From Bacteroidales bacterium (GTDB lineage Bacteria; Bacteroidota; Bacteroidia; Bacteroidales; F082), in contig JACCQN010000027.1 in NCBI GenBank assembly GCA_015709215.1, positions 1-46,602 of the forward strand: a DNA stretch of 46,602 nt. The letters run 5' to 3'. Of the stretch, positions 1-8,153 are shown one piece after another (position 1 is the first letter of the stretch; each line of letters begins with the position of its first letter). Position numbers and translations under genes: made by a program. The notes beneath the pieces are model-generated. The model was given only the letters and a program-made list of their open reading frames with translations. It was not told where the DNA came from and did no database searches.

Positions 1-968
1 GGTTCAAATGCTGTGGCGCCACCTTCGTAAGTAAGAACAGGTGTGAAATTCATCACAGCTTTCTTGTTGAAATACTTTGGAGGGAAATTACCCTTGATAG
101 TAACCATAACGCTATCCCCTTGTTCTTCAAGTATTTCAGGGATGACTTGTAATTCAACTTTGCCAAAATCTTTGACCATTCCTTTTACGTTAGACCCTCC
201 AAATTTGAAGCGGGCACCAATGTTGAAATAAGAATAAACGTCATTCTTAACTTCCATTTCACCCTTATATACACCATCAGCATAATCAGTTGTCATGTAG
301 TTATAAGTGTAGTCACCATAAATATCCCACTTATCACTAACATTAAAAGTTACATCAATTCCAACCGGAACAGTGAGATCAACATTTCTCTCATTGATAC
401 CATTTGCTGTTCCACCCGACTTAATTCCTTCATACCCGTTTCTGGCCAGTTCGGCATCAGTATTCATATCATAAGTTATGGACTTCCATTGAACCTGGCC
501 AACACCAAGATGAATTCCAAAATCAACCAGACGATCGTTGTAGCCTGCAAAAAGATTTGATAAGTTGATTCCAAGGTTTAAGGAACCACCATAATAATCA
601 TTCTCAAAATACATATCCCGACCAAATTGTGCATTAGGAATGATTGAAGTGGGAACATTTTCTTTTTCCCCTTTAAAAAAGCCACGCTCAAGCTTTCCGT
701 AAGCATCAAAAATTGGAGAAAGCTGGCGGCCAAATGCTAGAGCACCATTGAAGTTGGTTTGACCAAAGTCTGGTGCAAATCCATATTTGGCAAGATCAGC
801 ATGAGACCATGTTGGCCCTATTTCACCCTGCAGAAACCAGTAGGGTGAAAATGATGCGTTTTTCTTGCTATCTTTATCTTCTCCAGTGTCCTGAGCAATC
901 ATGAACAGTGGAACAGATACCAAAAGCGACATGAGCAGCATTTTGGCTTGAAGTAAACGGTTTTTCAT
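1..968 (-). CDS. OmpA-family outer-membrane protein, N-terminal part (truncated by window edge)
   Basis: The frame is open from ATG at 968 down to the window edge (322 codons) and is cut off there. It begins with a signal peptide (charged start, then a Leu/Met/Val-rich core ending near Ala-Gln at residues 25-26). The mature part is rich in aromatic residues and Gly, with alternating strands like an eight-stranded beta-barrel, up to about residue 255 (FNIGARFKFGG). After the barrel comes a segment with PKYFNKKAVMNFTPVLTYEGG. I recall this segment between the barrel and the OmpA-like peptidoglycan-binding domain of Bacteroidales OmpA-family proteins, so that domain probably lies outside the window. 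A promoter stands about 110 bases upstream. A structural envelope role is inferred from family only. Confidence 0.75.
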   Translation of the reverse strand, partial: MKNRLLQAKMLLMSLLVSVPLFMIAQDTGEDKDSKKNASFSPYWFLQGEIGPTWSHADLAKYGFAPDFGQTNFNGALAFGRQLSPIFDAYGKLERGFFKGEKENVPTSIIPNAQFGRDMYFENDYYGGSLNLGINLSNLFAGYNDRLVDFGIHLGVGQVQWKSITYDMNTDAELARNGYEGIKSGGTANGINERNVDLTVPVGIDVTFNVSDKWDIYGDYTYNYMTTDYADGVYKGEMEVKNDVYSYFNIGARFKFGGSNVKGMVKDFGKVELQVIPEILEEQGDSVMVTIKGNFPPKYFNKKAVMNFTPVLTYEGGATAFE

Positions 969-1077
969 AACGTAATTTTTTAGGTAATTAATCAATTTAA
1001 TAGGATCGTGTTCTATGCTTTAAACGTGCAAGATACGAATAATGTTTTTAAGTTGGTCTATAAAATAAAATTTAGTG

Positions 1078-1107
1078 CAAAATTAAGAATTTATAACGAT
1101 AATACAA
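1078..1107 (-). promoter_or_regulatory. Bacteroidota-type promoter for the OmpA-family gene
   Basis: On the minus strand a TTG (1107-1105) is followed after 19 bases by TAATTTTG (1085-1078). This matches the Bacteroidota sigma-ABfr consensus of a -33 TTG and a -7 TAnnTTTG exactly. It predicts a 5' leader of roughly 105 bases before the ATG at 968. The region 969-1170 holds no other supported gene. Confidence 0.65.
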
Positions 1108-1170
1108 GAGTTATCAAAAAATCCAATGAATTATCCAACAGTTACCAGAGGTTTTATACGCAAAAGAAAA

Positions 1171-1710
1171 TTAAAGGTTACCCATTTGCTTCCATTCATT
1201 AAAAAAATGCCACAAAACAATTCCAGCACATACCGAAATATTAAGGGAATGCTTGGTTCCCGCCTGGGGTATTTCAATGGCATCATCGCATAAACTCAAA
1301 ACCGATTCACTCACCCCTTCAACCTCATTACCAAAAACCAAGGCTGTATTGCCGTCCATAAACCTAACATCGCCAAGAAGTTTACTCTTATCTGTTTGTT
1401 CAACAGCAAATACCATATACCCATCTGATTTTAAATACTTAAGAGCATCTTCCGTTGCCTCAAAATACCTCCAGGATACAGAATCTGTTGCCCCAAGTGC
1501 TGTTTTATGGATTTCACGATGTGGCGGACAAGCAGTTATTCCGCATAAAAATACCTCAGAAATCCGAAAGGCGTCAGCTGTTCTAAAAATCGACCCAATA
1601 TTATGTAATGACCTGATATTATCGAGAACCAATACTACTGGCATCTTTTTCACGGCTTTATAACTTTCCTGATCCAGCCTGTTCAGTTGCGCTAAACTTA
1701 GTTGTTTCAC
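1171..1710 (-). CDS. TrmH/SpoU-family RNA 2'-O-methyltransferase
   Basis: This 179-residue protein is a SPOUT-class methyltransferase that should transfer a methyl group from S-adenosylmethionine to a ribose 2'-OH in tRNA or rRNA. All three SpoU motifs are visible: motif 1 NIGSIFRTADAF (37-48) with the catalytic Arg, motif 2 LVFGNEVEGVS (124-134), and motif 3 IPQAGTKHSLNISVCAG (147-163), which forms the trefoil-knot cofactor site. It lacks the extra N-terminal RNA-binding domain of RlmB, so the target nucleotide cannot be assigned. It is transcribed divergently from mutS. A TACATTTG box at 1731-1724 lies so close to the ATG that the leader would be only about 9 bases. Confidence 0.88.
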   Translation of the reverse strand: MKQLSLAQLNRLDQESYKAVKKMPVVLVLDNIRSLHNIGSIFRTADAFRISEVFLCGITACPPHREIHKTALGATDSVSWRYFEATEDALKYLKSDGYMVFAVEQTDKSKLLGDVRFMDGNTALVFGNEVEGVSESVLSLCDDAIEIPQAGTKHSLNISVCAGIVLWHFFNEWKQMGNL

Positions 1711-1723
1711 ATCATTTTTTTTG

Positions 1724-1731
1724 CAAATGTA
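1724..1731 (-). promoter_or_regulatory. -7 promoter element (TACATTTG) for the TrmH-family gene
   Basis: The minus strand reads TACATTTG, a full TAnnTTTG match, 14 bases before the ATG at 1710. I do not see a clear TTG at the -33 position, so this is a half-supported promoter. Confidence 0.4.
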
Positions 1732-1784
1732 GTCCAGATTGCCGAAAACATTTTAACATAGCCTTTCAATTAAAGACTGAATTC

Positions 1785-1792
1785 TATCTTTG
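1785..1792 (+). promoter_or_regulatory. -7 promoter element (TATCTTTG) for mutS
   Basis: TATCTTTG is an exact TAnnTTTG match 28 bases upstream of the preferred mutS ATG at 1820. No convincing TTG stands 19-21 bases further upstream. Its position also argues for the ATG at 1820 over a TTG at 1802, which would sit almost on the transcription start. Confidence 0.5.
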
Positions 1793-1819
1793 TAGCATCA
1801 TTTGCGAAGTAAATACCCC

Positions 1820-4438
1820 ATGAGCAAAGTAACAAAATCGATTGTAGAAACACCCTTGATGAAGCAATACAATGCCATCAAAGCCAAGTATCCAGAGGCA
1901 CTTTTGCTTTTCAGAGTAGGTGATTTTTACGAGACTTTTGGAGAAGATGCCATCAAAACCTCCGAAATTTTGGGTATCGTACTCACAAAACGCGCCAATG
2001 GAGCAGCCAGATCTGTCGAGCTTGCCGGATTTCCGCATCATTCATTGGATACTTACCTTCCAAAACTTGTTAAAGCAGGGCAAAAAGTTGCTATTTGCGA
2101 CCAACTGGAAGACCCCAAACTTGCAAAAAAAATAGTAAAACGTGGTGTAACAGAACTTGTTACACCTGGCGTTTCCTACAACGATAATGTACTCTCACAA
2201 AAGGAGAATAATTTTTTAGCAGCTGTTCATCTGGATAAGGCAGCAACCGGCCTGGCATTTTTGGATATCTCAACCGGTGAATTTTTCGTTGCTCAGGGAA
2301 ATATAGAATATGTTGATAAACTCCTTCAAAGCTTTAATCCTAGCGAGGTTGTCATTCAGCGTAATCAACGCAAAAATTTCATTCAAACTTTCACAGACCG
2401 CTTTTACCTGAGTGTTTTTGACGATTGGGTTTTTACGTCTGATTTTGCGCTCGAAGTGCTTACACGACATTTCAAAACCACTTCGCTCAAAGGCTTTGGC
2501 GTTGAAGACTTTCCAGAAGGTGTGATTGCTGCAGGAGCCGCTTTGCACTACCTGCTCGAAACACACCACGATAAAATTGACCATGTTTCAGGTCTTTCAC
2601 GTATTGATGAAGGACAGTATGTTTGGTTGGATAAATTTACCTTGAGAAATTTGGAAATGCTGTCTCCTCTAAATCGGGATGCCAAAACACTGCTGGATAT
2701 TCTTGATCGCACAGTATCTCCGATGGGAAGCAGACTTATGCGCCGATGGATTGCCTTGCCTTTGAAAAATCGTAACCTGATAATTGAACGACAGGAAATC
2801 GTTGGTTATTTTCTGACCAATACCGCAGCTGCAGCCCAAATATCAGAAGCAATACGCGCATCGGGAGATTTGGAACGTCTAATCTCAAAGGTTTCCCTTG
2901 GAAGAATTAGCCCGCGCGAACTGCAGCAGGTGGCCCGAGCCTTGCAGCAGGTTAGTATTATAAAAAAGACATGCCAGGAAATTGGTCATGAGTCACTGCA
3001 AAAAATTGCAGAACAGCTTAATCCATGCCAAATCATTGGTGATCGCATACTCAAACAACTTACCAATGACCCGCCAGCATTGCTTTCGAAAGGCAATATT
3101 ATCGCTGACGGCGTATCTGATAAACTTGATGAACTAAGAAATCTCTCCCGTTCGGGTAAAGATTTTTTACAGCAACTCCAGAAAAGAGAAATTGAACTCA
3201 CGGGAATTTCGAGCCTTAAAGTTGGCTATAATAACGTGTTTGGTTACTTTTTAGAAGTGACTAATGTGCACAAAAACAAAGTTCCTGCGTCCTGGATCCG
3301 AAAACAAACGCTCACTGGTTCAGAACGGTACATAACCGAAGAATTAAAAGAATACGAACAGAAAATTCTGGGAGCAGAAGACCAGATTCAACAAATCGAA
3401 CTGGAACTTTATCAGGAACTTGTGATGGCCACCGCAGCATATGTCGCTCCTATTCAGCTGAATGCAAATTTATTGGCTCGTCTTGATTGTTTGATCAGCT
3501 TTTCGGTTGTTGCTAAAAATTCTAATTACAATAAACCCGAATTAAATGATGGTTATTCAATTGACATTAAAGCCGGCAGACATCCCGTAATTGAGCAACA
3601 ACTGCCACATGGCGAATCCTACATTCCAAATGATGTGTTTCTGGATCAAAAAACACAACAAGTGATGATGATTACCGGACCCAATATGTCGGGAAAATCG
3701 GCTTTACTGAGGCAAACTGCTCTTATTGTGCTGCTGGCGCAAATGGGCAGCTATGTTCCGGCCGAATCAGCGGTGCTGGGGATCACTGATAAAGTTTTTA
3801 CACGTGTAGGCGCAAGTGATAATATTTCGTCGGGTGAATCAACATTTATGGTCGAAATGAACGAAACCGCCAGCATTTTGAATAATATCTCGGGCAGAAG
3901 TTTAGTAATCCTCGACGAAATAGGACGTGGCACCAGCACTTATGATGGAATCAGCATCGCCTGGGCCATCACGGAATACCTGCATGATCATCCCTCCTAT
4001 CGCGCTAAAGTGATGTTTGCAACCCATTATCATGAATTGAATGAAATGTCAGCTTCCTTTGCCAGAATCCGAAACCATCACGTGGCAGTAAAGGAGATGG
4101 GAAACCGCATGATTTTCCTCCGAAAATTAAGAAAAGGAGGCAGCGCGCATAGTTTCGGAATTCATGTTGCTGCTATGGCCGGCATGCCCCGCAAAGTGAT
4201 CGACAGGGCAAATAAACTTTTGGTCATGCTCGAACAATCACACTCAAGCGAAACATTGGAAAAACAAAAACCCAACAACAAAACAACAGATGATTTACAG
4301 TTGAGTTTTATTCAACTTGACGACCCGCTTTTGCTTCAAATCAAAGACGACATACTCAACACAAATATCGACACACTAACACCGGTTGAAGCTTTATTGA
4401 AACTTCATGAGATAAAAAAGCTCCTGGGGAATAAATAA
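1820..4438 (+). CDS. mutS: DNA mismatch repair protein MutS
   Basis: MutS binds base mismatches and small loops and starts mismatch repair with MutL. The protein is 872 residues from ATG 1820, the usual MutS length. The N-terminal mismatch-recognition domain carries FRVGDFYETF (31-40) with the Phe-X-Glu wedge. The connector, lever and clamp domains follow. The C-terminal ABC-type ATPase has Walker A TGPNMSGKS (about 619-627), a Walker B ending LVILDEIGRGTSTYDG (near 695-710), and the helix-turn-helix dimerisation segment. The frame also extends six codons up to a TTG at 1802, but MSKVTKSIVETPLMKQY fits the family start better. It ends 29 bases from the 3' end of the opposing hydrolase gene. 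Confidence 0.97.
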   Translation: MSKVTKSIVETPLMKQYNAIKAKYPEALLLFRVGDFYETFGEDAIKTSEILGIVLTKRANGAARSVELAGFPHHSLDTYLPKLVKAGQKVAICDQLEDPKLAKKIVKRGVTELVTPGVSYNDNVLSQKENNFLAAVHLDKAATGLAFLDISTGEFFVAQGNIEYVDKLLQSFNPSEVVIQRNQRKNFIQTFTDRFYLSVFDDWVFTSDFALEVLTRHFKTTSLKGFGVEDFPEGVIAAGAALHYLLETHHDKIDHVSGLSRIDEGQYVWLDKFTLRNLEMLSPLNRDAKTLLDILDRTVSPMGSRLMRRWIALPLKNRNLIIERQEIVGYFLTNTAAAAQISEAIRASGDLERLISKVSLGRISPRELQQVARALQQVSIIKKTCQEIGHESLQKIAEQLNPCQIIGDRILKQLTNDPPALLSKGNIIADGVSDKLDELRNLSRSGKDFLQQLQKREIELTGISSLKVGYNNVFGYFLEVTNVHKNKVPASWIRKQTLTGSERYITEELKEYEQKILGAEDQIQQIELELYQELVMATAAYVAPIQLNANLLARLDCLISFSVVAKNSNYNKPELNDGYSIDIKAGRHPVIEQQLPHGESYIPNDVFLDQKTQQVMMITGPNMSGKSALLRQTALIVLLAQMGSYVPAESAVLGITDKVFTRVGASDNISSGESTFMVEMNETASILNNISGRSLVILDEIGRGTSTYDGISIAWAITEYLHDHPSYRAKVMFATHYHELNEMSASFARIRNHHVAVKEMGNRMIFLRKLRKGGSAHSFGIHVAAMAGMPRKVIDRANKLLVMLEQSHSSETLEKQKPNNKTTDDLQLSFIQLDDPLLLQIKDDILNTNIDTLTPVEALLKLHEIKKLLGNK

Positions 4439-4467
4439 GTTGAAGCAAAGTATGGTTTCAAAAACCG

Positions 4468-5271
4468 CTAAAGCTCTTTGTTCCAATCAGGATTACCCAT
4501 CAAAAAACCAGAACTGATCTGATAAAACTGCTCGGCAGCTTCGGCATGAACCCAATGTGAGGCCCCTTCGATGGTAATGATCTCTGCTCTCGGAAAATTG
4601 TGCCGTATATGAGGATAATCTTCCGGTAAAATATAGTCAGAAGCGCCACCACGGATAAACAATGTAGGCTTGGTAAAAACTTCAGCCGTTTGAATGGCAT
4701 CAAACATCTGGTTAAGATTAGCAGCAATTCCGGCCAGATTAATGCGCCATTCAAGGTTGTTTTTGTCTTTCCAATACAAATTTTTCAACAAAAACTGACG
4801 AATTCGCTCCTGAGGCACCTTTGATGTGAGCTGCTCTTCGGCATCCTTCCTGCTTTTTAAAATGCTCAGATCAACGGATTGCATCGCTTGAATAATTGCC
4901 CTGTGATGTGGTCTGTCGCCATAAGCTTTAAGGCTGATATCAACCACTTCCAGCTTTTTTACCAATTCAGGATATTCGATGGCAAAGCGCATAGCAACTT
5001 TTCCTCCCATGCTATGGCCTAACAAAATCGGCTTTTTAAGATCAAGTTTTTCAACCATTTCCAAAAGATCCTCTGTCATGGCCAGATAATTGAAAACATC
5101 GCTGTGAGGCGATTTTCCGTGATTACGCTGATCAGGAATAATCACATCAAAGTTTTCATCAGCGATACGTTTGCCAAACGTTACCCAGTTATCTGAAAGC
5201 CCAAATAAACCATGCAAAATTATCAACGGCTGATCTCCCCGATTTCCATACCTTTTAAATGCCAGTTCCAT
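4468..5271 (-). CDS. alpha/beta-fold hydrolase (YbfF-like esterase)
   Basis: This 267-residue cytoplasmic hydrolase has the complete serine-hydrolase set: oxyanion-hole HGLFG (20-24), the conserved DQRNHGKS strand (47-54), nucleophile elbow GHSMGG with Ser87, acid Asp212 in the RGGASDYI segment, and base His239 in GASHWVHAE. The DQRNHGKS and GHSMGGKVAM patterns resemble the YbfF esterase group, whose members act on short acyl esters; the natural substrate here is unknown. No signal peptide is seen. A promoter overlaps the end of the upstream transporter gene, so it can be transcribed separately from it. Confidence 0.85.
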   Translation of the reverse strand: MELAFKRYGNRGDQPLIILHGLFGLSDNWVTFGKRIADENFDVIIPDQRNHGKSPHSDVFNYLAMTEDLLEMVEKLDLKKPILLGHSMGGKVAMRFAIEYPELVKKLEVVDISLKAYGDRPHHRAIIQAMQSVDLSILKSRKDAEEQLTSKVPQERIRQFLLKNLYWKDKNNLEWRINLAGIAANLNQMFDAIQTAEVFTKPTLFIRGGASDYILPEDYPHIRHNFPRAEIITIEGASHWVHAEAAEQFYQISSGFLMGNPDWNKEL

Positions 5272-5302
5272 ACCTGTTTTGTTTTGTTGTATTTTTAGGA
5301 TG

Positions 5303-5333
5303 CAAAATTACCCAAATTACTTTAGTCGTCCAA
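5303..5333 (-). promoter_or_regulatory. promoter for the alpha/beta hydrolase gene
   Basis: Minus-strand TTG at 5333-5331, a 20-base spacer, then TAATTTTG at 5310-5303, about 32 bases before the ATG at 5271. Both boxes match the Bacteroidota consensus. The upstream box lies inside the last codons of the transporter gene. Confidence 0.6.
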
Positions 5334-6041
5334 TTGGAGTTCTGCTCCATATCCTTTAAGCCCGAAATACCGGCGCAAACTATAAACTCCAAGATAAACA
5401 AAAGGAGTATCGAAAAGTGCAAATACAACCTTAAATATAAATCCATTCAATAAGAGCTTCCCAAAAAGACTCCACTCCAGTATTCCAAAACTACTCATCA
5501 AAAACAGCACGGTAAAAGTATCTACAAACTGACTGGTAAAAGTCGAAAAATTGTTGCGCAGCCAAAGATGTTTCCCTTTTGTGACGCGTTTCCAGAAATG
5601 AAAAATCTGAACATCCAGAAACTGAGCAAAAAGATAAGCAGCCAATGATGCAGCAACAGCCAAATAAGTGAAGCTAAAAGCTTTGCTAAATTCCAGATCA
5701 CTTAATGGCGACCATTCAGTTGCCGGAGCAAGATCGGAGATAATGATAATTAACAAAGCAAAAAAACTGGCAAAAATCCCTGCAATAACAACCTTATTGG
5801 CTCGCTTTTGGCCAAAAACTTCTGAGATAATATCTGTAATTAAAAAGGTTATCGGGTAAGCAATAATGCCAACACTCAATTCAAAATAGAAAAGCCCCAA
5901 TGGATTCCAATAAAAAAACTTTTGAAATATTAAATTACTGGTAACCAATGCCGTCACAAACAAAGCCGCTAATATTAAAAATAGCGTTTCGGCCTTGCGA
6001 CGGTGTTTCATGCTAATAGCTTTCTGTTCTGGATTTGGCAT
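5322..6041 (-). CDS. queuosine precursor transporter (YhhQ/VUT family)
   Basis: This 239-residue integral membrane protein has about six hydrophobic segments and matches the YhhQ/DUF165 family, which imports queuosine precursors such as preQ0, preQ1 or queuine. Typical marks are the TSNLIFQK stretch after the first membrane segment, ITDIISEVFGQKRAN after the second, and the amphipathic SQFVDTFTVLFLMSSFG segment. A second ATG at 6011 (MKHRRKAETLF) is an equally good start. The context supports the role: the window also encodes Tgt, the enzyme that inserts the precursor into tRNA, about 33 kb away. Which precursor is carried cannot be read from the sequence. Confidence 0.85.
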   Translation of the reverse strand: MPNPEQKAISMKHRRKAETLFLILAALFVTALVTSNLIFQKFFYWNPLGLFYFELSVGIIAYPITFLITDIISEVFGQKRANKVVIAGIFASFFALLIIIISDLAPATEWSPLSDLEFSKAFSFTYLAVAASLAAYLFAQFLDVQIFHFWKRVTKGKHLWLRNNFSTFTSQFVDTFTVLFLMSSFGILEWSLFGKLLLNGFIFKVVFALFDTPFVYLGVYSLRRYFGLKGYGAELQLDD

Positions 6042-6135
6042 TTTTGATATTTTGCATATGAGTTGTTTTTAGCTTTTAATTTTCAAAGACAATTTTCCAG
6101 CAATTTTGTTTTAATCAGTTTACAAATTCACAGCC

Positions 6136-6588
6136 CTATTCCTTAATAGCAGAATCGATTATAATTGTCACAGGGCCATCATTTACGAGTCCAACATGCA
6201 TATGAGCGCCAAATTCCCCGGTAAACACTTTGCGCCCGGAGATGTCTTTGAGCTTCTGGATGAAATATTCATAAAGCGGCACCGCTTGCTCCGGACGCGC
6301 AGCCCTGATATAGGACGGCCGGTTGCCTTTTTTTGTACTGGCATGTAACGTAAACTGACTAACTACAATAAAATCACCTTCAACAGTCTGAATATCAATA
6401 TTCATTTGCCCTTTAGCATCAGCAAAAACCCTGAGCTTTGCCAGCTTGGCGCAAATCCAATCCGCATCTTCTTTGCTATCCTGGTGCTCAATACCAAGTA
6501 AAATCAATAATCCAAGACCTATTTCAGCTTTTCTTTGCTGATCAATTTCCACGTAGGCCTGGCTCACCCTCTGAATCACAACACGCAT
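6136..6588 (-). CDS. dtd: D-aminoacyl-tRNA deacylase
   Basis: Dtd hydrolyses D-amino acids (and glycine) wrongly attached to tRNA, protecting translation from chirality errors. The protein is 150 residues, typical for the family. It starts MRVVIQRVSQAYVEI and has both signature motifs: SQFTL (77-81), and NDGPVT (136-141), whose Gly138-Pro139 would form the chirality-sensing cis-peptide from the partner subunit of the dimer. It is a single gene facing pdxJ divergently. No promoter of the TAnnTTTG type was clear upstream. Confidence 0.96.
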   Translation of the reverse strand: MRVVIQRVSQAYVEIDQQRKAEIGLGLLILLGIEHQDSKEDADWICAKLAKLRVFADAKGQMNIDIQTVEGDFIVVSQFTLHASTKKGNRPSYIRAARPEQAVPLYEYFIQKLKDISGRKVFTGEFGAHMHVGLVNDGPVTIIIDSAIKE

Positions 6589-6734
6589 ACCAATAGATTT
6601 TTAAATATCATGTAAAAGTAAAATTATCTTCCAAAGAATATTACACAAGATGTTTGAGTTTCCTGAATATACTTCCAGTCTATCAGTTTAAAAAAGCTAT
6701 TGCAGTCTGCAGAAAATAGCGTGGTTTAAATTTG

Positions 6735-6742
6735 TAATTTTG
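6735..6742 (+). promoter_or_regulatory. -7 promoter element (TAATTTTG) for pdxJ
   Basis: TAATTTTG matches TAnnTTTG exactly, 46 bases before the pdxJ ATG at 6789. No TTG lies at the expected distance upstream, so the promoter is only partly supported. Confidence 0.45.
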
Positions 6743-6788
6743 CAGCCTTATTGCATATAATTTGCACAAAACTGTAAACCCGGATTCT

Positions 6789-7508
6789 ATGACAAAACTC
6801 AGTGTCAATATCAACAAAATAGCTACCATTCGCAATGCCAGAGGCGGAAACATTCCTGATGTTCAACAAGCAGCCATCAATTGCGAACAATATGGCGCCG
6901 AAGGCATTACAGTTCACCCCCGCCCCGATCAGCGACACATTACCTATAAGGATGTTGAACTACTAAGGCCGTTAATCACCACGGAATTCAATATTGAAGG
7001 CAATCCAACACCTGAATTTATTGAATTGGTATTAAAACACAAACCCCATCAGGTTACCCTAGTGCCTGACGAACCCGGGCAGCTCACTTCAGATCATGGA
7101 TGGAACACCATTAGATATAAAGATTTTCTCAGATCAATCATAAAACAATTTAAAGAAGCTGGTATCCGCACTTCCATTTTTGTAGATCCTGATATTGAAA
7201 TGGTTAAGCATGCTCTTGATACTGGAACAAATCGCATTGAACTTTACACCGAGTCGTATGCCTGCAGTTTTCAAACGAATAAATCAGCTGCTATTGAGCC
7301 ATTTATCAAAGCTGCTGAAGTTGCTAATTCAATTGGATTAGGAATTAATGCCGGCCACGACCTCAATCTGGATAATCTTGCTTTTTTTATTAAGGAAATC
7401 CCTATGGTACAGGAAGTTTCGATTGGTCATGCATTGATCGCCGATGCGCTTTATTTTGGCCTCAACAACACTATTCAAATGTATCGCAAACAACTGATTC
7501 AATATTAA
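6789..7508 (+). CDS. pdxJ: pyridoxine 5'-phosphate synthase
   Basis: PdxJ condenses 1-deoxyxylulose 5-phosphate with 3-amino-2-oxopropyl phosphate to make pyridoxine 5'-phosphate, the last ring-closing step of the DXP-dependent vitamin B6 pathway. The protein is 239 residues from ATG 6789, the normal size of this TIM barrel. Signatures seen: KLSVNINKIATIRNARGG (3-20), GITVHPRPDQRHI (39-51) with the active-site His and Arg residues, ELYTESYA, and GINAGHDLN near the C-terminus. The frame extends to a TTG at 6762, but MTKLSVNINK is the family start. It is followed 10 bases later by trmO. Confidence 0.96.
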   Translation: MTKLSVNINKIATIRNARGGNIPDVQQAAINCEQYGAEGITVHPRPDQRHITYKDVELLRPLITTEFNIEGNPTPEFIELVLKHKPHQVTLVPDEPGQLTSDHGWNTIRYKDFLRSIIKQFKEAGIRTSIFVDPDIEMVKHALDTGTNRIELYTESYACSFQTNKSAAIEPFIKAAEVANSIGLGINAGHDLNLDNLAFFIKEIPMVQEVSIGHALIADALYFGLNNTIQMYRKQLIQY

Positions 7509-7518
7509 GATTTTGTTC

Positions 7519-7977
7519 ATGGAAATCCATCCCATCGGTACCATCAGAACGCAATATACTGAAGCAAAAGGAACACCTATTCAACCTGCTTTTGCCGAAA
7601 CCAGTTTATTAGCCGTTGCAGAACTAGATGAAACTTATTCAGCAGGTCTCGAAGGTCTGGAAAAGTTTTCACACGCCATATTGATTTTTTGGTTTCATCA
7701 AAGCCAAACTCCTAAACTGAAACAAAAACCGTTTTTAGGTGATCGGGAATATGGCGTATTTGCTATCAGAAGCCCGCACCGGCCTAACCCTATTGGCATA
7801 TCTGTTGTGGAGATTGTAAAAATTGAAGACCACCGGCTATATTTCAATCATGCTGATATGTTGGACGAAACACCACTATTGGATATCAAGCCATTTGTTC
7901 CTGAGTTTGACAATCGGCCACATGCCGGAAAGGGCTGGCTCGAAGGGAAGCTAGAAAAGATCAGTAAAAATCTTTAA
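7519..7977 (+). CDS. trmO: tRNA (t6A37) N6-methyltransferase TrmO
   Basis: TrmO (TsaA/YaeB family) methylates N6-threonylcarbamoyladenosine at position 37 of threonine tRNA, using S-adenosylmethionine bound in an unusual beta-barrel. The protein is 152 residues from ATG 7519; a TTG six bases upstream is less likely. The family signature YGVFAIRSPHRPNPIG (78-93) is intact, and DIKPFVPEFD is the usual C-terminal motif. At this length it lacks the extra C-terminal domain of E. coli TrmO. It follows pdxJ by 10 bases and is probably cotranscribed with it. The tRNA target is inferred from family. Confidence 0.9.
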   Translation: MEIHPIGTIRTQYTEAKGTPIQPAFAETSLLAVAELDETYSAGLEGLEKFSHAILIFWFHQSQTPKLKQKPFLGDREYGVFAIRSPHRPNPIGISVVEIVKIEDHRLYFNHADMLDETPLLDIKPFVPEFDNRPHAGKGWLEGKLEKISKNL

Positions 7978-8000
7978 AATTTCCGAACAAACCCATTAGA

Positions 8001-8025
8001 TTCGCCATAATCCAGATATGGCGAA
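8001..8025 (+). terminator. hairpin after pdxJ-trmO, possible terminator
   Basis: TTCGCCATA (8001-8009) and TATGGCGAA (8017-8025) form a perfect 9-bp stem with a 7-base loop, 23 bases after the trmO stop. It is followed by an A-rich rather than a T-rich tract, so it is not a textbook intrinsic terminator. It separates trmO from the rplM promoter. Confidence 0.4.
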
Positions 8026-8064
8026 GCATAAAGCTAAAACTATCAACAAATTAATGTAGATAAA

Positions 8065-8096
8065 TTTGTGCAAACAAAAATTAAGTTCTATTTTTG
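8065..8096 (+). promoter_or_regulatory. promoter of the rplM-rpsI-rpsB-tsf operon
   Basis: TTTG (8065-8068), a 20-base spacer and TATTTTTG (8089-8096) make one of the best consensus promoters in the window, as expected for a ribosomal protein operon. Transcription should start near 8102, giving a leader of about 50 bases before the rplM ATG. Confidence 0.7.
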
Positions 8097-8101
8097 CACC
8101 C

Positions 8102-8153
8102 CGTTTTGGGAGAAGCAGGTGCTCAAAAGACACACGAAAACATTAAAAGTCAA
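8102..8153 (+). promoter_or_regulatory. putative L13 ribosomal-protein leader
   Basis: The short transcribed leader can fold: TTTTGGG (8104-8110) pairs with CTCAAAA (8122-8128) with one G-U pair, around an 11-base loop. The translated frame could be extended through this leader to 8094, but L13 homology begins only at MNTLSYKT, so the leader is better read as untranslated. I recall an L13 leader motif described in Bacteroidia; I could not compare the covariance model. Autoregulation by L13 is an inference. Confidence 0.4.

Noticed and set aside
1008-1202. Plus-strand frame of 64 codons upstream of the TrmH-type gene
   Set aside because: It overlaps the promoter of the OmpA-family gene and the end of the TrmH-type gene, has low complexity and no recognisable motif.
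4454-4466. Small hairpin GGTTT/AAACC between mutS and the hydrolase gene
   Set aside because: Only 5 bp, AT-rich, and without a following T-run; not convincing as a terminator.
8094-8153. N-terminal extension of L13 to 8094
   Set aside because: The extension begins inside the -7 promoter box and is not part of the family; ATG 8154 gives the normal protein.
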